Shown here in pieces: positions 42,722 to 51,823 of a stretch of DNA of 53,480 nucleotides. Each line of letters starts with the position of its first letter. Within the stretch, counting starts at the first letter, position 1. The notes under the pieces are model-generated. The model was given only the letters and a program-made list of their open reading frames with translations. It was not told the origin of the DNA and did not search any database. Origin of the DNA: Gemmatimonas sp. (GTDB lineage: Bacteria; Gemmatimonadota; Gemmatimonadetes; Gemmatimonadales; Gemmatimonadaceae); assembly GCF_021298855.1 (NCBI RefSeq), contig NZ_JAJTHI010000014.1, forward strand, positions 1 through 53,480, read 5' to 3'. The position numbers and the translations under genes are program-made.

Positions 42722-44251
42722 ATGCAGGATATTGCCACCTATGCTCTCGTCGATCCCGACCCGTTTCCGGATGCCTCGAGCGACCTTGCCGTGCGTACGC
42801 GTCTGGCGCGCATCATGGCAGGGGGGGATTTCCCCCTGCTGTCCCGGAAGGTGGCCGAGGCGTTGGGGACGGTCGACCACGCCGAATGGTCGCTCCAGCA
42901 GCTCACCGAGGTCGTTCTGCGCGAGTACGGTCTGGCGATGAATGTTCTGCGGGCGGCCAATACCGCCCAGCACCGTCGGGGTGGACTGCCGACGGAGAGC
43001 GCCACCCAGGCCATCATGATTCTGGGGGTCCAGGCCGTCCGTCAGATGGCTGGCAGCATGGTGCTGTTCGCGCATTTCCGCCGTCGCTCCCCTGAGCTTC
43101 GCCGGCTCATGGAGGACGCCCTGCTGAGCGCGCATCATGCGCGTGCCATTGCGACGCAGGTGGGCTTTGAGGATCCCGAGCTGGCCCAGTTGTGCGGCAT
43201 GTTCCGGAATCTTGGTGAGGTGCTCGCCGCCTGTTACTTCCTCGACGAGTACCAACGGATCCGGGCGCTGGTGCGCGATGACGGGCGCAGTGAAGCCGAG
43301 GCGCTGCGGATGGTGCTCGGGTGCAGTTATGCCCATCTCGGGAGCGCCGTGGCCGCGGAATGGGCCCTGCCGGCGGTGATCGGCCAGTCGATGCGCGTGA
43401 TCAACGGGGAGGTGCGCGCACGTCCCGCGCTCATTGCCGACTTCAGCGGCGCCCTCACGCAACTGCTGTATCGCCCGGCGGAGGGCGCCCGTGCCGGCGC
43501 CGGGCTCGACGCCTTGCTCGACCTGCACCAGCCCACGCTGGGCATCACGCGCCCGCAAGTGGCCAGGGTCGTGGCCGAGGCCTTGACCGAAACGCACGCC
43601 GTCTTCCACGAAGACCTGGATTTGGGCGACCCCGAGCGCGCACGGGATCTGCGTGCGCTCCGGGAGGCTGCGCATGGCGTGTTCGGCAGCGCCGTGATGC
43701 TGCCGGAGGCCGACGAGCCACTCCGCCGCCCGCCCCCCGATCTCTCGTCACGCAGTCGGCTCCTGCGTGACTTGCAGCAGACGGTCATCGCCCAGTCGGG
43801 GGCGACCATTGGCACCGTCATCTTGCAGGCGCTTGAAGTGCTCGTACGCAGCGGCCCCTTCGACCGGGCTGTGGTGAGCTTCTTCTCGTCCGACTTCTCG
43901 CGCCTCGAGGCGCGCTCCGGGTTGGGAATGGGCGTCGAGGCGCTCCTGCCGCGCCTGGTTTACTCCGCCGGCGCGCTCAACGAACCGTTGGTGGCCCTCA
44001 CCCACCATCGGCAGCCTCTCTACCTGCCCGCCGACCGGGCCCTGACTCCCGCGGAGCGGCGGTGGGCGCAGGACGTCGGTGTTGCCCAATTCGGTATCCT
44101 TCCCCTGGTAGTGTTCGGCAAGGTGATTGGCAGTATCTTTTTCGGGCGGGCCGAATCGGGGCCCGTGCCCGACCGCTCGACCCTCCGGTTTGCGCAGGCC
44201 GTGGTAGACCTTGTGGTGGAGGCCATCGCGCGCCGTCGACTCTCGTCTTGA
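42722..44251 (+). CDS. HDOD-GAF signalling protein 1
   Basis: 509 aa, cytoplasmic. The HDOD domain (about 30-225) is recognised from DFPLLSRKVAEALGTVDHAEWS, the segment VLREYGLAMNVLRAANTA, IMILGVQAVRQMAGSMVLF and LCGMFRNLGEVLAACYF; as usual for HDOD, catalytic HD residues are absent. The C-terminal part (about 370-505) looks like a GAF sensor (GPFDRAVVSFFSSDF, FGILPLVVFGKVIGSIFFGRA). It probably senses or relays a small-molecule signal rather than hydrolysing a nucleotide. The start has no Shine-Dalgarno. It begins an operon with a small protein and a paralogous HDOD-GAF protein. Confidence 0.82.
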   Translation: MQDIATYALVDPDPFPDASSDLAVRTRLARIMAGGDFPLLSRKVAEALGTVDHAEWSLQQLTEVVLREYGLAMNVLRAANTAQHRRGGLPTESATQAIMILGVQAVRQMAGSMVLFAHFRRRSPELRRLMEDALLSAHHARAIATQVGFEDPELAQLCGMFRNLGEVLAACYFLDEYQRIRALVRDDGRSEAEALRMVLGCSYAHLGSAVAAEWALPAVIGQSMRVINGEVRARPALIADFSGALTQLLYRPAEGARAGAGLDALLDLHQPTLGITRPQVARVVAEALTETHAVFHEDLDLGDPERARDLRALREAAHGVFGSAVMLPEADEPLRRPPPDLSSRSRLLRDLQQTVIAQSGATIGTVILQALEVLVRSGPFDRAVVSFFSSDFSRLEARSGLGMGVEALLPRLVYSAGALNEPLVALTHHRQPLYLPADRALTPAERRWAQDVGVAQFGILPLVVFGKVIGSIFFGRAESGPVPDRSTLRFAQAVVDLVVEAIARRRLSS

Positions 44252-44268
44252 AGCACCAAGGACGTGGC

Positions 44269-44580
44269 ATGAGTGAATTGATTCAGGTGCCGGTGCCGTC
44301 GCCGACGGCCACCTTGGAGGAGCGGGGCGCCGTGCTGCGGGTGACCTGCCCGCAGGATGGCGCGCTGGAATTGCGCGTCGATGAAGGGTTCGTGTTTGCG
44401 CGGTACCTGAACCGCGAGCCGCAGCGCTGGACCAGCGTGAGTCCCGCATCGGTCATCGCGGTGTTCGCGCAGAACTCGCCGGTGGGAGCGTTCCTGCGCC
44501 GACAGGGGGCCTCCCTGTTGCAGCAACTCCTTGTCGATCTCGCGTCGGCCCCCAGCAACCCCGCCGAGTCGGCGGAATGA
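44269..44580 (+). CDS. Small protein of unknown function between two HDOD-GAF genes
   Basis: 103 aa, no membrane segment. AAGGA seven nt before the ATG and the four-nt overlap with the next gene (ATGA) argue that it is real. Recognisable phrases are GAVLRVTCPQDGALELRVDEG and SPASVIAVFAQNSPVGAFLRRQG. I know no family. Its position between paralogous signalling genes suggests it binds one or both of them. Confidence 0.65.
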   Translation: MSELIQVPVPSPTATLEERGAVLRVTCPQDGALELRVDEGFVFARYLNREPQRWTSVSPASVIAVFAQNSPVGAFLRRQGASLLQQLLVDLASAPSNPAESAE

Positions 44581-46178
44581 CTGCGCCGGTCGGCGACCCG
44601 ATGCCGCACGACGGCCTCTCGCCGGAGGCCGAGGCCTTCATGCGCACGGTTGGCGCGGCCTCGAACCTGCCAATGTTCGTGCAGAATGTGCGCGCCATTG
44701 GCCAGATGGCCAGCAACCTCGAGTCACGGATGGCCCTGCTCGAAAAGGCGATCATGCAGGATGTGGCACTCGCCGCCAAGGTCCTCAAGATCGCCAATGC
44801 CATGACCGGTACGCCGGGGGGCGATGCGTCCAACCGGCAGCAGATCACCTCCGTGAAGCAGGCGATCATGCTGCTCGGGTACGATCGGGTCCACTACCTG
44901 TCGTCGGCGACCAGCGTGTTCGGACAACTCGAACAGGATGCGCCCGCGGTCCGTGATCTGCTGGTGGAGTCCGTGATCACCGCCAATCATGGACTGCAAC
45001 TCTCGCTCGCAGCGGGGTGGGCCAAACCCGAGCTGGCCTACCTGTGTGGCCTGTTCCGACGGTTGGGTGAAGTGCTCGTAGCCTGCTACCGGCCCCAGCA
45101 GTACCTCACGTGGCTCGAACGGTCGCAGCGGGAGAAGTCGCCCCGCGAAGGGGATGAAGCGGCCGTGTTCTCCTTCACCTTCGAGGAGGTGGGCGTGGCG
45201 CTGGCGCGGCGTTGGGGCATGCCCCCTGATGTCGCGCGTACCATGCGCCCCTACCGCGGCCTCTCGGACGGCGACCACACGCTGCACCTGATCACGCAAT
45301 GCAGTGCCGAGGTGACGCGCGCGCAGTTCGGCGCGGGTTCGTCGGACAATGAGGAGGCACTGGCCGCCTTGCGTGCCGACTGGGCGCATCGACTTTCATT
45401 GTCCATTCAGGAGATTGCCGACCTGCAGGAGGCGGTGATGCAGGAGGCGGGACCTACGCTGCGCGCCATGCGCGTGGATGTGGACTCCTGGGTCCGCGAG
45501 CGGCGTGATGTCCAGGCCGCGGCGAGAATCCGGCGGGAGCAGCACGCCGCGGGCGCTGGCGACTCCAATGGCGAGGCGGCAACGCTCGCGCGACTGGGCG
45601 AAGAACTGCAGTCACGGGACGACGACACCGTGACCGAGGCGAGGTTGCGGGCGGCGGTCCGTGCGCTGGTGGAGCGCCGGCGGGATGCCACGGTGGCCAA
45701 CGACGTGGGACTGGTGACGCAGGCCACCCTGCGGGCCGCGCACGAGACCGGGTTCGAGCGAGGCGTACTGGGGATCAGCACCGAGGACTTCAAGTTCGTG
45801 CGGGGTCGTGTCGGCTTCGGGAACGGCAGCCCGGAGCTCGTGCGCAATTTCGTGGTCCGGCCCTCTGCCGCCGTCGGTCCCGTCGGCGCAGCCCTGCAGT
45901 CGCGCACCGACCTGTTCGTGCAGCTCATGGGGGCGGACGCCAAGCTCTACGGCCGTGATCGGCTGATCCGCGAATTCAATCCCAGCCAGTTCGTCCTGCT
46001 GCCGCTGGTGCTGGAGGACCGGCTCCTGGGCTGCCTCTACTTCGACAGCGTCCACGAGTCGATCGAGGCCACGGATACGGCGCGGCGGCTCATGCAGCAC
46101 CTGCGGGATCAACTGGTGGCGGCGTTTGCGCGGCACCGCGCGGCGGCCAGCGGGCCGACGGAAGGGGCCGGGGACTGA
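44577..46178 (+). CDS. HDOD-GAF signalling protein 2
   Basis: 533 aa. The HDOD domain (about 20-230) has LPMFVQNVRAIGQMASNLESRMALLEKAI in its first helices, ALAAKVLKIANAM, AIMLLGYDRVHYLSSATSVF and LCGLFRRLGEVLVACYRP. A charged helical linker (about 300-355, RERRDVQAAARIRREQHA) precedes a GAF-like domain (360-520, FVLLPLVLEDRLLGCLYFDSV). The domain order and the LCG-FR-LGEVL-ACY phrase are shared with the protein encoded two genes upstream, so the pair arose by duplication. It begins within the stop of the small gene. Confidence 0.82.
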   Translation: MTAPVGDPMPHDGLSPEAEAFMRTVGAASNLPMFVQNVRAIGQMASNLESRMALLEKAIMQDVALAAKVLKIANAMTGTPGGDASNRQQITSVKQAIMLLGYDRVHYLSSATSVFGQLEQDAPAVRDLLVESVITANHGLQLSLAAGWAKPELAYLCGLFRRLGEVLVACYRPQQYLTWLERSQREKSPREGDEAAVFSFTFEEVGVALARRWGMPPDVARTMRPYRGLSDGDHTLHLITQCSAEVTRAQFGAGSSDNEEALAALRADWAHRLSLSIQEIADLQEAVMQEAGPTLRAMRVDVDSWVRERRDVQAAARIRREQHAAGAGDSNGEAATLARLGEELQSRDDDTVTEARLRAAVRALVERRRDATVANDVGLVTQATLRAAHETGFERGVLGISTEDFKFVRGRVGFGNGSPELVRNFVVRPSAAVGPVGAALQSRTDLFVQLMGADAKLYGRDRLIREFNPSQFVLLPLVLEDRLLGCLYFDSVHESIEATDTARRLMQHLRDQLVAAFARHRAAASGPTEGAGD

Positions 46179-46318
46179 GCGCCGGCGTCCGCCGGCCGCG
46201 CGCGCGCGCCGAGTGCGGCTTCGGGCGCGGGGAAACTGGCGGACATCGCCACCCCTGGCGGCGGACGCGCAGTACATTGTCGGAGTTGCCGCTCCGGTCA
46301 CTCCGCCTCTCCCGCCCT

Positions 46319-46810
46319 GTGCCTTCGTCCCCCCTCCTGCGCCCGGCCACGCCGGCCGATGTCCCCGTCATCCGTGAGCTGATCGAGGGGCTCGCCGAGT
46401 ATGAGCAGCTGCGGCATGCGTGCCAGGCGACCGACGCCCTGCTGCAGGCATCGCTCTTCGGCGAGCGACCGTACGCCGAGGTGGTGCTGGCCGAGTGGGA
46501 AGGGCAGGTGGCGGGGTTCGCGCTGTTCTTCCACAACTTCTCCACGTTTCTGGCGAAGCCGGGGATCTATCTGGAAGATCTCTTCGTGCGTCCCGCGCTC
46601 CGGGGGCACGGCATTGGCACGGCGCTGCTCGTGCATTTGGCGCACGTGGCGGTGCAGCGCGGTTGCGGACGACTCGAATGGTCCGTGCTGGACTGGAACG
46701 TGGATGCCATTCGGTTTTACGAGAAGCTGGGCGCACGCGCCCAGGATGCATGGACCGTTTACCGTGTCACGGGCGAGGCCCTGACGCATCTTGCCTCTGG
46801 AGTGAGCTGA
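46319..46810 (+). CDS. GNAT-family N-acetyltransferase, spermidine/diamine-acetyltransferase-like
   Basis: 163 aa from the GTG at 46319. LRPATPADVPVIRELIEGLAEYE is the N-terminal GNAT fold; acetyl-CoA-binding motif A is DLFVRPALRGHGIGTALL with R-G-H-G-I-G; SVLDWNVDAIRFYEKLGA is motif B. The closest pattern I know is SAT1-like (diamine or thialysine acetyltransferase). The frame opens with TTG at 46277, and neither start has a good ribosome site. It ends one base before the TIM-barrel gene, so it is likely the first gene of that operon. Confidence 0.8.
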   Translation: MPSSPLLRPATPADVPVIRELIEGLAEYEQLRHACQATDALLQASLFGERPYAEVVLAEWEGQVAGFALFFHNFSTFLAKPGIYLEDLFVRPALRGHGIGTALLVHLAHVAVQRGCGRLEWSVLDWNVDAIRFYEKLGARAQDAWTVYRVTGEALTHLASGVS

Positions 46811-46811
46811 C

Positions 46812-47687
46812 ATGACGCACCCTGCTCCGCTGTCGCGCCGCGAAGTCCTGCGGCTTCTCTCGGCTGGTGTTGCCGGCAGCGCACTGCTGCCGCATCTCGC
46901 GCAGGCCGCGTCCGCGGCGGCGCCCACTGCCACCGTACTGCCCCGCATCGAGCGGATGGGGCTGCAGCTGTACACCGTGCGGGCCGCGCTGGCCAAGGAC
47001 ATCGAAGGCACGATTGCCGCCATTGCGAAGATCGGCATTACGGAGCTCGAGTTCTTCAATCCGTTCGGCAAGGACGTGGCGTGGTGGAACGCGCTGCTCA
47101 CGAAGCACAACCTCACGGCACCCTCCAGCCACGAAGCGCTCCCCAAGACCGACAACGACTGGGGTCCCATCTTCGACCGCGCCCACGGCATGGGACACAA
47201 GCTGGTGGTGGTGCCGTACGTGGGCGATGAGTACCGCGGCAGCAAGGCCAACTGGCAGCGGCTCGCCGAGCGACTGGATACGGGCGCCCAGAAGGCCAAG
47301 GCGGCGGGGCTGCAGTTCGCGTATCACAACCACGACTTCGAGTTTGCGCCGGTCGACGGCACGACCGGCTACGAGATCATCACCACGCAAACCGATGGCA
47401 ACGCGGTGAAGCTGGAGCTCGATCTGTACTGGACCGTGAAGGCGGCCCAGGACCCGCTGGCCCTCGTGAAGCGCTGGCCCAATCGTATCGTGGCCGTGCA
47501 CGTGAAGGACGCGGGTCCCGCCCCCGAGCGCAAGATGACGGAAGTGGGCGCGGGCACCATCGACTTCAAGACCATTCTCGCCACGGGGCGCACGCAGGGG
47601 TTGCAGCACTGGTTCATCGAGCATGACAACCCCACCGATCCCATTGCGTCCATCACCGCCAGCGCCGCGGCGCTGAAGACGCTCTGA
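46812..47687 (+). CDS. Tat-exported TIM-barrel protein (sugar-phosphate isomerase/epimerase family)
   Basis: 291 aa. The twin-arginine signal is SRREVLRLLSAG (8-19), ending AQA near residue 32, so the barrel works outside the cytoplasm. The AP-endonuclease-2/xylose-isomerase-like fold is seen from MGLQLYTVRAALAKD, with metal-ligand regions FAYHNHDFEF, KLELDLYW and VAVHVKDAG, and EHDN near the end. Members of this superfamily include 3-keto-glycoside lyases/hydrolases and C-glycoside deglycosidases as well as sugar epimerases, so the name alone does not fix the reaction. A strong ribosome site (GGAGTGAG) precedes the ATG. A GMC oxidoreductase follows after 43 nt. Confidence 0.85.
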   Translation: MTHPAPLSRREVLRLLSAGVAGSALLPHLAQAASAAAPTATVLPRIERMGLQLYTVRAALAKDIEGTIAAIAKIGITELEFFNPFGKDVAWWNALLTKHNLTAPSSHEALPKTDNDWGPIFDRAHGMGHKLVVVPYVGDEYRGSKANWQRLAERLDTGAQKAKAAGLQFAYHNHDFEFAPVDGTTGYEIITTQTDGNAVKLELDLYWTVKAAQDPLALVKRWPNRIVAVHVKDAGPAPERKMTEVGAGTIDFKTILATGRTQGLQHWFIEHDNPTDPIASITASAAALKTL

Positions 47688-47730
47688 TTCGCCAAGAGTT
47701 CGCTCTGACCCCCTCCCTGGAGTGATCCGC

Positions 47731-49521
47731 GTGTCCGCTCGCCGTTCGAAGGTGGCTCCGCAGTACGATGTAATCGTGGTGGGCTCGGGTGCCGGTGGCG
47801 GCATGGCCGCCTACCAGCTGTCGGTACAGGGACTCAAGGTGCTGTTGCTCGAGGCCGGTCGCGATTACGACCCGGTTACCGAGACGCCCATGTTCCAGAC
47901 GCCCAAGGATGCGCCGCTGCGTGGCGCCGGTGGCGCGGACAAACCGTTCGGCTTCTACGATGCCACGGTGGACGGTGGCTGGCGGGTGCCGGGGGAGCCG
48001 TTCACCACGGCGCCCGGCTCGCAGTTCCAGTGGTGGCGGGCGCGCATGCTGGGCGGCCGCACCAACCACTGGGGGCGCATTTCGCTCCGCATGGGCCCGT
48101 ACGACTTCAAGCCCAAGTCGCGCGACGGACTCGGCGAAGACTGGCCCATGACGTACGAGACGATGGCGCCGTACTACGACAAGACCGAACTGCTCATTGG
48201 CGTGTACGGTGGGGAGGAGGATCTGGAAAACACGCCGCGGTCGTCGCCCGGCGTGCTGCAGCCGCCGCCGGCCGCGCGCACGTATGAACTGCTCACCAAG
48301 CAGGCGTGTGATCATCTCAAGATCCCGGTCATTCCCGCGCACCGCGCGGTGCTCACCAGGCGTCAGGACTCGGCGCGATTGCCGCAGAAGCTGCATCCCG
48401 GGAATCGTCTCGCGCAGCGCGTGCTCAAACAGAGCATGGACCAGCGCATGGCCTGCTTCTACGCCACCGACTGCGGGCGCGGGTGCAGCATCAAGGCCAA
48501 CTTCCAGAGCACCACGGTGCTCATTCCGCCCGCCATGGCCACCGGGAACGTCACGCTCATCACTGACGCCATGGTGCGTGAGGTGACGGTGGACAAGCAG
48601 GGACGCGCGAGCGGCGTGCACTACATCGACAAGCTCACGCGGGTGGATCATCACGTGACGGCCAAGGTGGTGGTGCTGGCGGCCAGCGCGTGCGAGACAT
48701 CGCGCATCATGCTCAACAGCAAGAGCGCGCTCTTTCCCAATGGCATCGCCAACGGCAGCGGCGTGGTGGGCAAGTACCTCATGGATACGGTCGGTGCCGG
48801 CCTGTCGGCGCAGATCCCGCGGCTCGAGGGGCTGCCGCCCATCAACGAAGACGGGACGGCCGGCATCCACATGTACATGCCCTGGTGGTTGTATGGCGAC
48901 CAGGCGTCGGGCAAGATGAGCTTCGCGCGCGGCTATCACATCGAGTTCGGCGGCGGACGCAGCATGCCCGGCCCCGGGATCTTCGGCGGCCTCGAATCGT
49001 TCACCGGCGGCGCGTACGGCAAGAAGTTCAAGGAAGAGGCGCGCCGGTACTACGGCTCGTTCATGTGGTTCGATGGTCGCGGTGAGATGATCCCCAACGA
49101 AGACTCCTACTGCGAAATCGATCCGGTCGCGGTGGACCAATGGGGCATCCCGGTGCTGCGCTTCCACTGGAAGTGGTCGCAGCACGAAATCGATCAGGCC
49201 GCGCACATGCACAAGACGTTCGCCGAGATCATTGCCCAGATGGGTGGCACGGTGCAGGGCACGGTGCAGACCGACGGCAACAAGGCCATTGCCGCCGGCG
49301 GGTCCATCATCCACGAGGTGGGGACGGTGCGCATGGGGACCGATCCGAAGAAGTCGGTACTCAACGAGTTCGGTCAGGCGTGGGAAGTGAAGAATCTGTT
49401 CGTCACCGATGGCGCCACCTTCGTGTCGAACGCCGACAAGAACCCCACCCTTTCCATCCTCGCGCTGGCGTGGCGCAGCTGCGATTATCTGGTGGATGAA
49501 CTGAAGAAGGGGAACATCTGA
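47731..49521 (+). CDS. GMC-family FAD oxidoreductase (gluconate/glucoside dehydrogenase large-subunit type)
   Basis: 596 aa from GTG 47731, eight nt after GGAG; GTG 47722 is an alternative. The FAD motif is GSGAGG (18-23), and GRTNHWGRI is the GMC flavin segment. The C-terminal part has HEVGTVRMG, typical of the gluconate-2-dehydrogenase/LacA branch, and NADKNPTLSI, whose His and Asn close the active site. A cysteine-containing DCGRGCSIKANF segment is also typical of this branch. It carries no signal peptide, but the next gene encodes a Tat-bearing small subunit that can carry it out. It probably oxidises a sugar hydroxyl, possibly C3. No cytochrome subunit is nearby. Confidence 0.88.
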   Translation: MSARRSKVAPQYDVIVVGSGAGGGMAAYQLSVQGLKVLLLEAGRDYDPVTETPMFQTPKDAPLRGAGGADKPFGFYDATVDGGWRVPGEPFTTAPGSQFQWWRARMLGGRTNHWGRISLRMGPYDFKPKSRDGLGEDWPMTYETMAPYYDKTELLIGVYGGEEDLENTPRSSPGVLQPPPAARTYELLTKQACDHLKIPVIPAHRAVLTRRQDSARLPQKLHPGNRLAQRVLKQSMDQRMACFYATDCGRGCSIKANFQSTTVLIPPAMATGNVTLITDAMVREVTVDKQGRASGVHYIDKLTRVDHHVTAKVVVLAASACETSRIMLNSKSALFPNGIANGSGVVGKYLMDTVGAGLSAQIPRLEGLPPINEDGTAGIHMYMPWWLYGDQASGKMSFARGYHIEFGGGRSMPGPGIFGGLESFTGGAYGKKFKEEARRYYGSFMWFDGRGEMIPNEDSYCEIDPVAVDQWGIPVLRFHWKWSQHEIDQAAHMHKTFAEIIAQMGGTVQGTVQTDGNKAIAAGGSIIHEVGTVRMGTDPKKSVLNEFGQAWEVKNLFVTDGATFVSNADKNPTLSILALAWRSCDYLVDELKKGNI

Positions 49522-50207
49522 TGAGCGACGAGAGCACGAACCCGGCAGGCGGCGTGGGTCGCCGCGATGCGCTCAAGGTCATGGCGGCAGCCGCAGTCGT
49601 CCCCATGTTGCCCGACGCAGCCGTGGCGGAGCCGGCGCCGGTCTCACGCGAGCCGTTGCCGTTGCTCGACGAGCAGCAGCGGCCGGTCAAGCGCAAAGGT
49701 CCGCGCGGAACGCCCAGTGACCCCGTGCTGCAGGTGGCCAAGGCCGACTGGCCCATGAAGTTGTCGCTCCGTGAGCTCACGACACTGAGCGCGCTGTGCG
49801 ACATGATCATCCCGGCCGACGCCAAGAGCCCATCCGCCTCGGCGGTGGGGGCACCAGGGTACATCAACGAGTGGGCCAGTCGTCCTGGCGGCGAGGCCTC
49901 GCTCGTGCGGGTGCGTGGCGGGCTGGCATGGCTGGATCGCGAGAGTCAGGCGCGCTTCGGTGCGCGTTTTCACCTCGCCACCAACGCGCAGCGCACCGCC
50001 ATCTGCGACGACATTTGCTACCTGCCCAAGGCGAAGCCCGAGCATCAGTTCGCCGCACAGTTCTTCGATACGATCCGTGATCAGACGGCCACGGCATTCT
50101 ACACCACACCGGCCGGCTGGAAGGATCTGGGCTATATCGGCAACGTGGCCCTCCCCACGTTCGCGGGGCCGAACGCGGCAGTCCGCAAGCAGATCGGTGT
50201 CGAGTAG
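49521..50207 (+). CDS. Gluconate-2-dehydrogenase subunit-3-like protein with Tat signal
   Basis: 228 aa. The twin-arginine motif GRRDALKVMAAAA lies at 13-25. The mature protein has LSLRELTTLSALCDMIIPADAKSPSASAVG, then GAPGYINEW and the C-terminal GWKDLGYIGN, all familiar from gluconate-2-dehydrogenase gamma-type subunits. Such subunits bind the GMC catalytic subunit and bring it through the Tat pore. The start overlaps the GMC stop by one base (TGATG) with AAGGGGA upstream, so the two are made together. Confidence 0.88.
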   Translation: MSDESTNPAGGVGRRDALKVMAAAAVVPMLPDAAVAEPAPVSREPLPLLDEQQRPVKRKGPRGTPSDPVLQVAKADWPMKLSLRELTTLSALCDMIIPADAKSPSASAVGAPGYINEWASRPGGEASLVRVRGGLAWLDRESQARFGARFHLATNAQRTAICDDICYLPKAKPEHQFAAQFFDTIRDQTATAFYTTPAGWKDLGYIGNVALPTFAGPNAAVRKQIGVE

Positions 50208-50239
50208 ATCCCGTCCTCCCCTCCCGCCGGAGTTTTCGC

Positions 50240-51823
50240 ATGGATGACGTGCGTGTAGTGCGCAGTCCGTACCCCGACGTCGATATCCCCGACCTGCCGC
50301 TCGTGCCGTTCGTGATGCACCGGGCGGCCGCGCATCCGGACAAGCCGGCCATCATCTGCGCGGCGACCGGTCGTCAACTGACCTACGGCGAGCTGGATCG
50401 TGCCATCCGGCAGGTCGCGGCGGGGCTGCATGCCAAAGGCATTCGCCAGGGCGACGTGGTGGGACTCGTGAGTCCCAACCTCCCGGACTTTGCGGTGGTC
50501 TTCTATGCCGTGACCGTTCTCGGCGCGATCTGCTCCACGGTGAATCCCATCGCCACTGCCGAAGAGATTGGCGCGCAGTTCGCCGACAGCGAAGCCGTGA
50601 TGCTGGTGACGATCGCCGACTTGTACGAGAAGTGCTCGGCGGCCGCGCGACTCGCCAGTACGGTGCGCGAGATCGTCGTGCTGGGCACCACCCCACCCGG
50701 TGCCACGGCATACGCCGCGCTCTTCGCGCACGGGGACACGCCGCCGGCCGTCGCCATCGACCCCGCCAATGATGTGTGCGCCCTGCCGTATTCGAGCGGC
50801 ACGTCGGGGGTCCCCAAGGGGGTCATGCTGACCCATCGCAACCTTGTCGCCAACCTGCTGCAGTGCGAAGCCGCCGGCGTGGGCATCCGTCCCACCGACA
50901 CGGTGATCGGTGTGCTGCCCTTCTTCCACATCTACGGCATGGTGGTGGTGCTGGGGGGCACGCTGCGGCAGGGTGCGACCATCGTGAGCCTGCCCCGTTT
51001 CGATCTGGAGCAGTTCCTGGGCACGATTCAGCAGTATCGCGTGAGCTACATGAACCTCGTGCCGCCCATCATTCTCGCCCTGGCCAAGCATCCGCTGGTC
51101 TCGTCATACGATGTGGGGAGCGTCCGCACCATCATGAGCGGCGCCGCCCCCCTCGGTGCCGATCTCGCCGATAGCTGTGCCGCACGGGTGGGGTGCCTTG
51201 TGCGCCAGGGATACGGCCTCACCGAAACGAGCCCGGTGACGCACTTCCATCCCTTCACCGGCGAGCGTGTGGATGGCGGGTCGGTGGGCCCCGGGGTGCC
51301 CAACACCGAATGCCGTCTCGTGGACAGCGACACGGGCCTGGATGTCGCGCCGGGTGAGCGGGGGGAACTCTGGATTCGCGGACCGCAGGTCATGAAGGGG
51401 TACTTCAACAAGCCGGAGGCCACCGCGGCGTGCCTCACCGCCGATGGATGGTTCAAGACCGGCGATGTGGCCGTGGTGGAGGAGGGATGGTTCCGCATCG
51501 TCGATCGCGTGAAGGAGCTGATCAAGTACAAGGGGTTGCAGGTGGCGCCGGCGGAGCTGGAGGCACTGCTGTTGTCCAACCCGCATGTGGCCGACGCGGC
51601 CGTGATTCCCGTGCCGGATGAGGACGCCGGCGAAATCCCCAAGGCGTTCGTGGTGAAGCGAGGGGAGATCGACGCCGAGCAGGTCATGGCGTGGGTGGCC
51701 GAGCGGGTGTCGCCCTACAAGAAGGTGCGGCAGGTGGAGTTCGTGGAGGCGATTCCCAAGTCACCCTCCGGCAAGATCCTGCGCCGGGTACTGGTCGAGC
51801 GGGAACGGGCGCGCGCTGGGTGA
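50240..51823 (+). CDS. 4-coumarate-CoA-ligase-like acyl-CoA synthetase
   Basis: 527 aa. ANL-superfamily motifs are complete: AMP-binding YSSGTSGVPKGVMLTH, GYGLTETSPV, GELWIRGPQVMKGYFN, GWFKTGDV, DRVKELIKYKG and the C-terminal PSGKILRR with catalytic Lys. LPFFHIYGM and the general layout match plant and bacterial 4-coumarate/cinnamate-CoA ligases more than PaaK or acetyl-CoA synthetase. It activates an aromatic or medium-chain acid with ATP and CoA in the cytoplasm. GGAG nine nt before the ATG fixes the start. It follows the sugar-dehydrogenase genes by 32 nt and probably shares their transcript. Confidence 0.88.
   Translation: MDDVRVVRSPYPDVDIPDLPLVPFVMHRAAAHPDKPAIICAATGRQLTYGELDRAIRQVAAGLHAKGIRQGDVVGLVSPNLPDFAVVFYAVTVLGAICSTVNPIATAEEIGAQFADSEAVMLVTIADLYEKCSAAARLASTVREIVVLGTTPPGATAYAALFAHGDTPPAVAIDPANDVCALPYSSGTSGVPKGVMLTHRNLVANLLQCEAAGVGIRPTDTVIGVLPFFHIYGMVVVLGGTLRQGATIVSLPRFDLEQFLGTIQQYRVSYMNLVPPIILALAKHPLVSSYDVGSVRTIMSGAAPLGADLADSCAARVGCLVRQGYGLTETSPVTHFHPFTGERVDGGSVGPGVPNTECRLVDSDTGLDVAPGERGELWIRGPQVMKGYFNKPEATAACLTADGWFKTGDVAVVEEGWFRIVDRVKELIKYKGLQVAPAELEALLLSNPHVADAAVIPVPDEDAGEIPKAFVVKRGEIDAEQVMAWVAERVSPYKKVRQVEFVEAIPKSPSGKILRRVLVERERARAG

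Noticed and set aside
50240-51823. PaaK phenylacetate-CoA ligase for the missing first step of the paa pathway
   Set aside because: The protein is 527 aa with 4-coumarate-ligase-type motifs, not the shorter PaaK type, and it is 38 kb from the paa genes. It might still accept phenylacetate, but the sequence does not show it.
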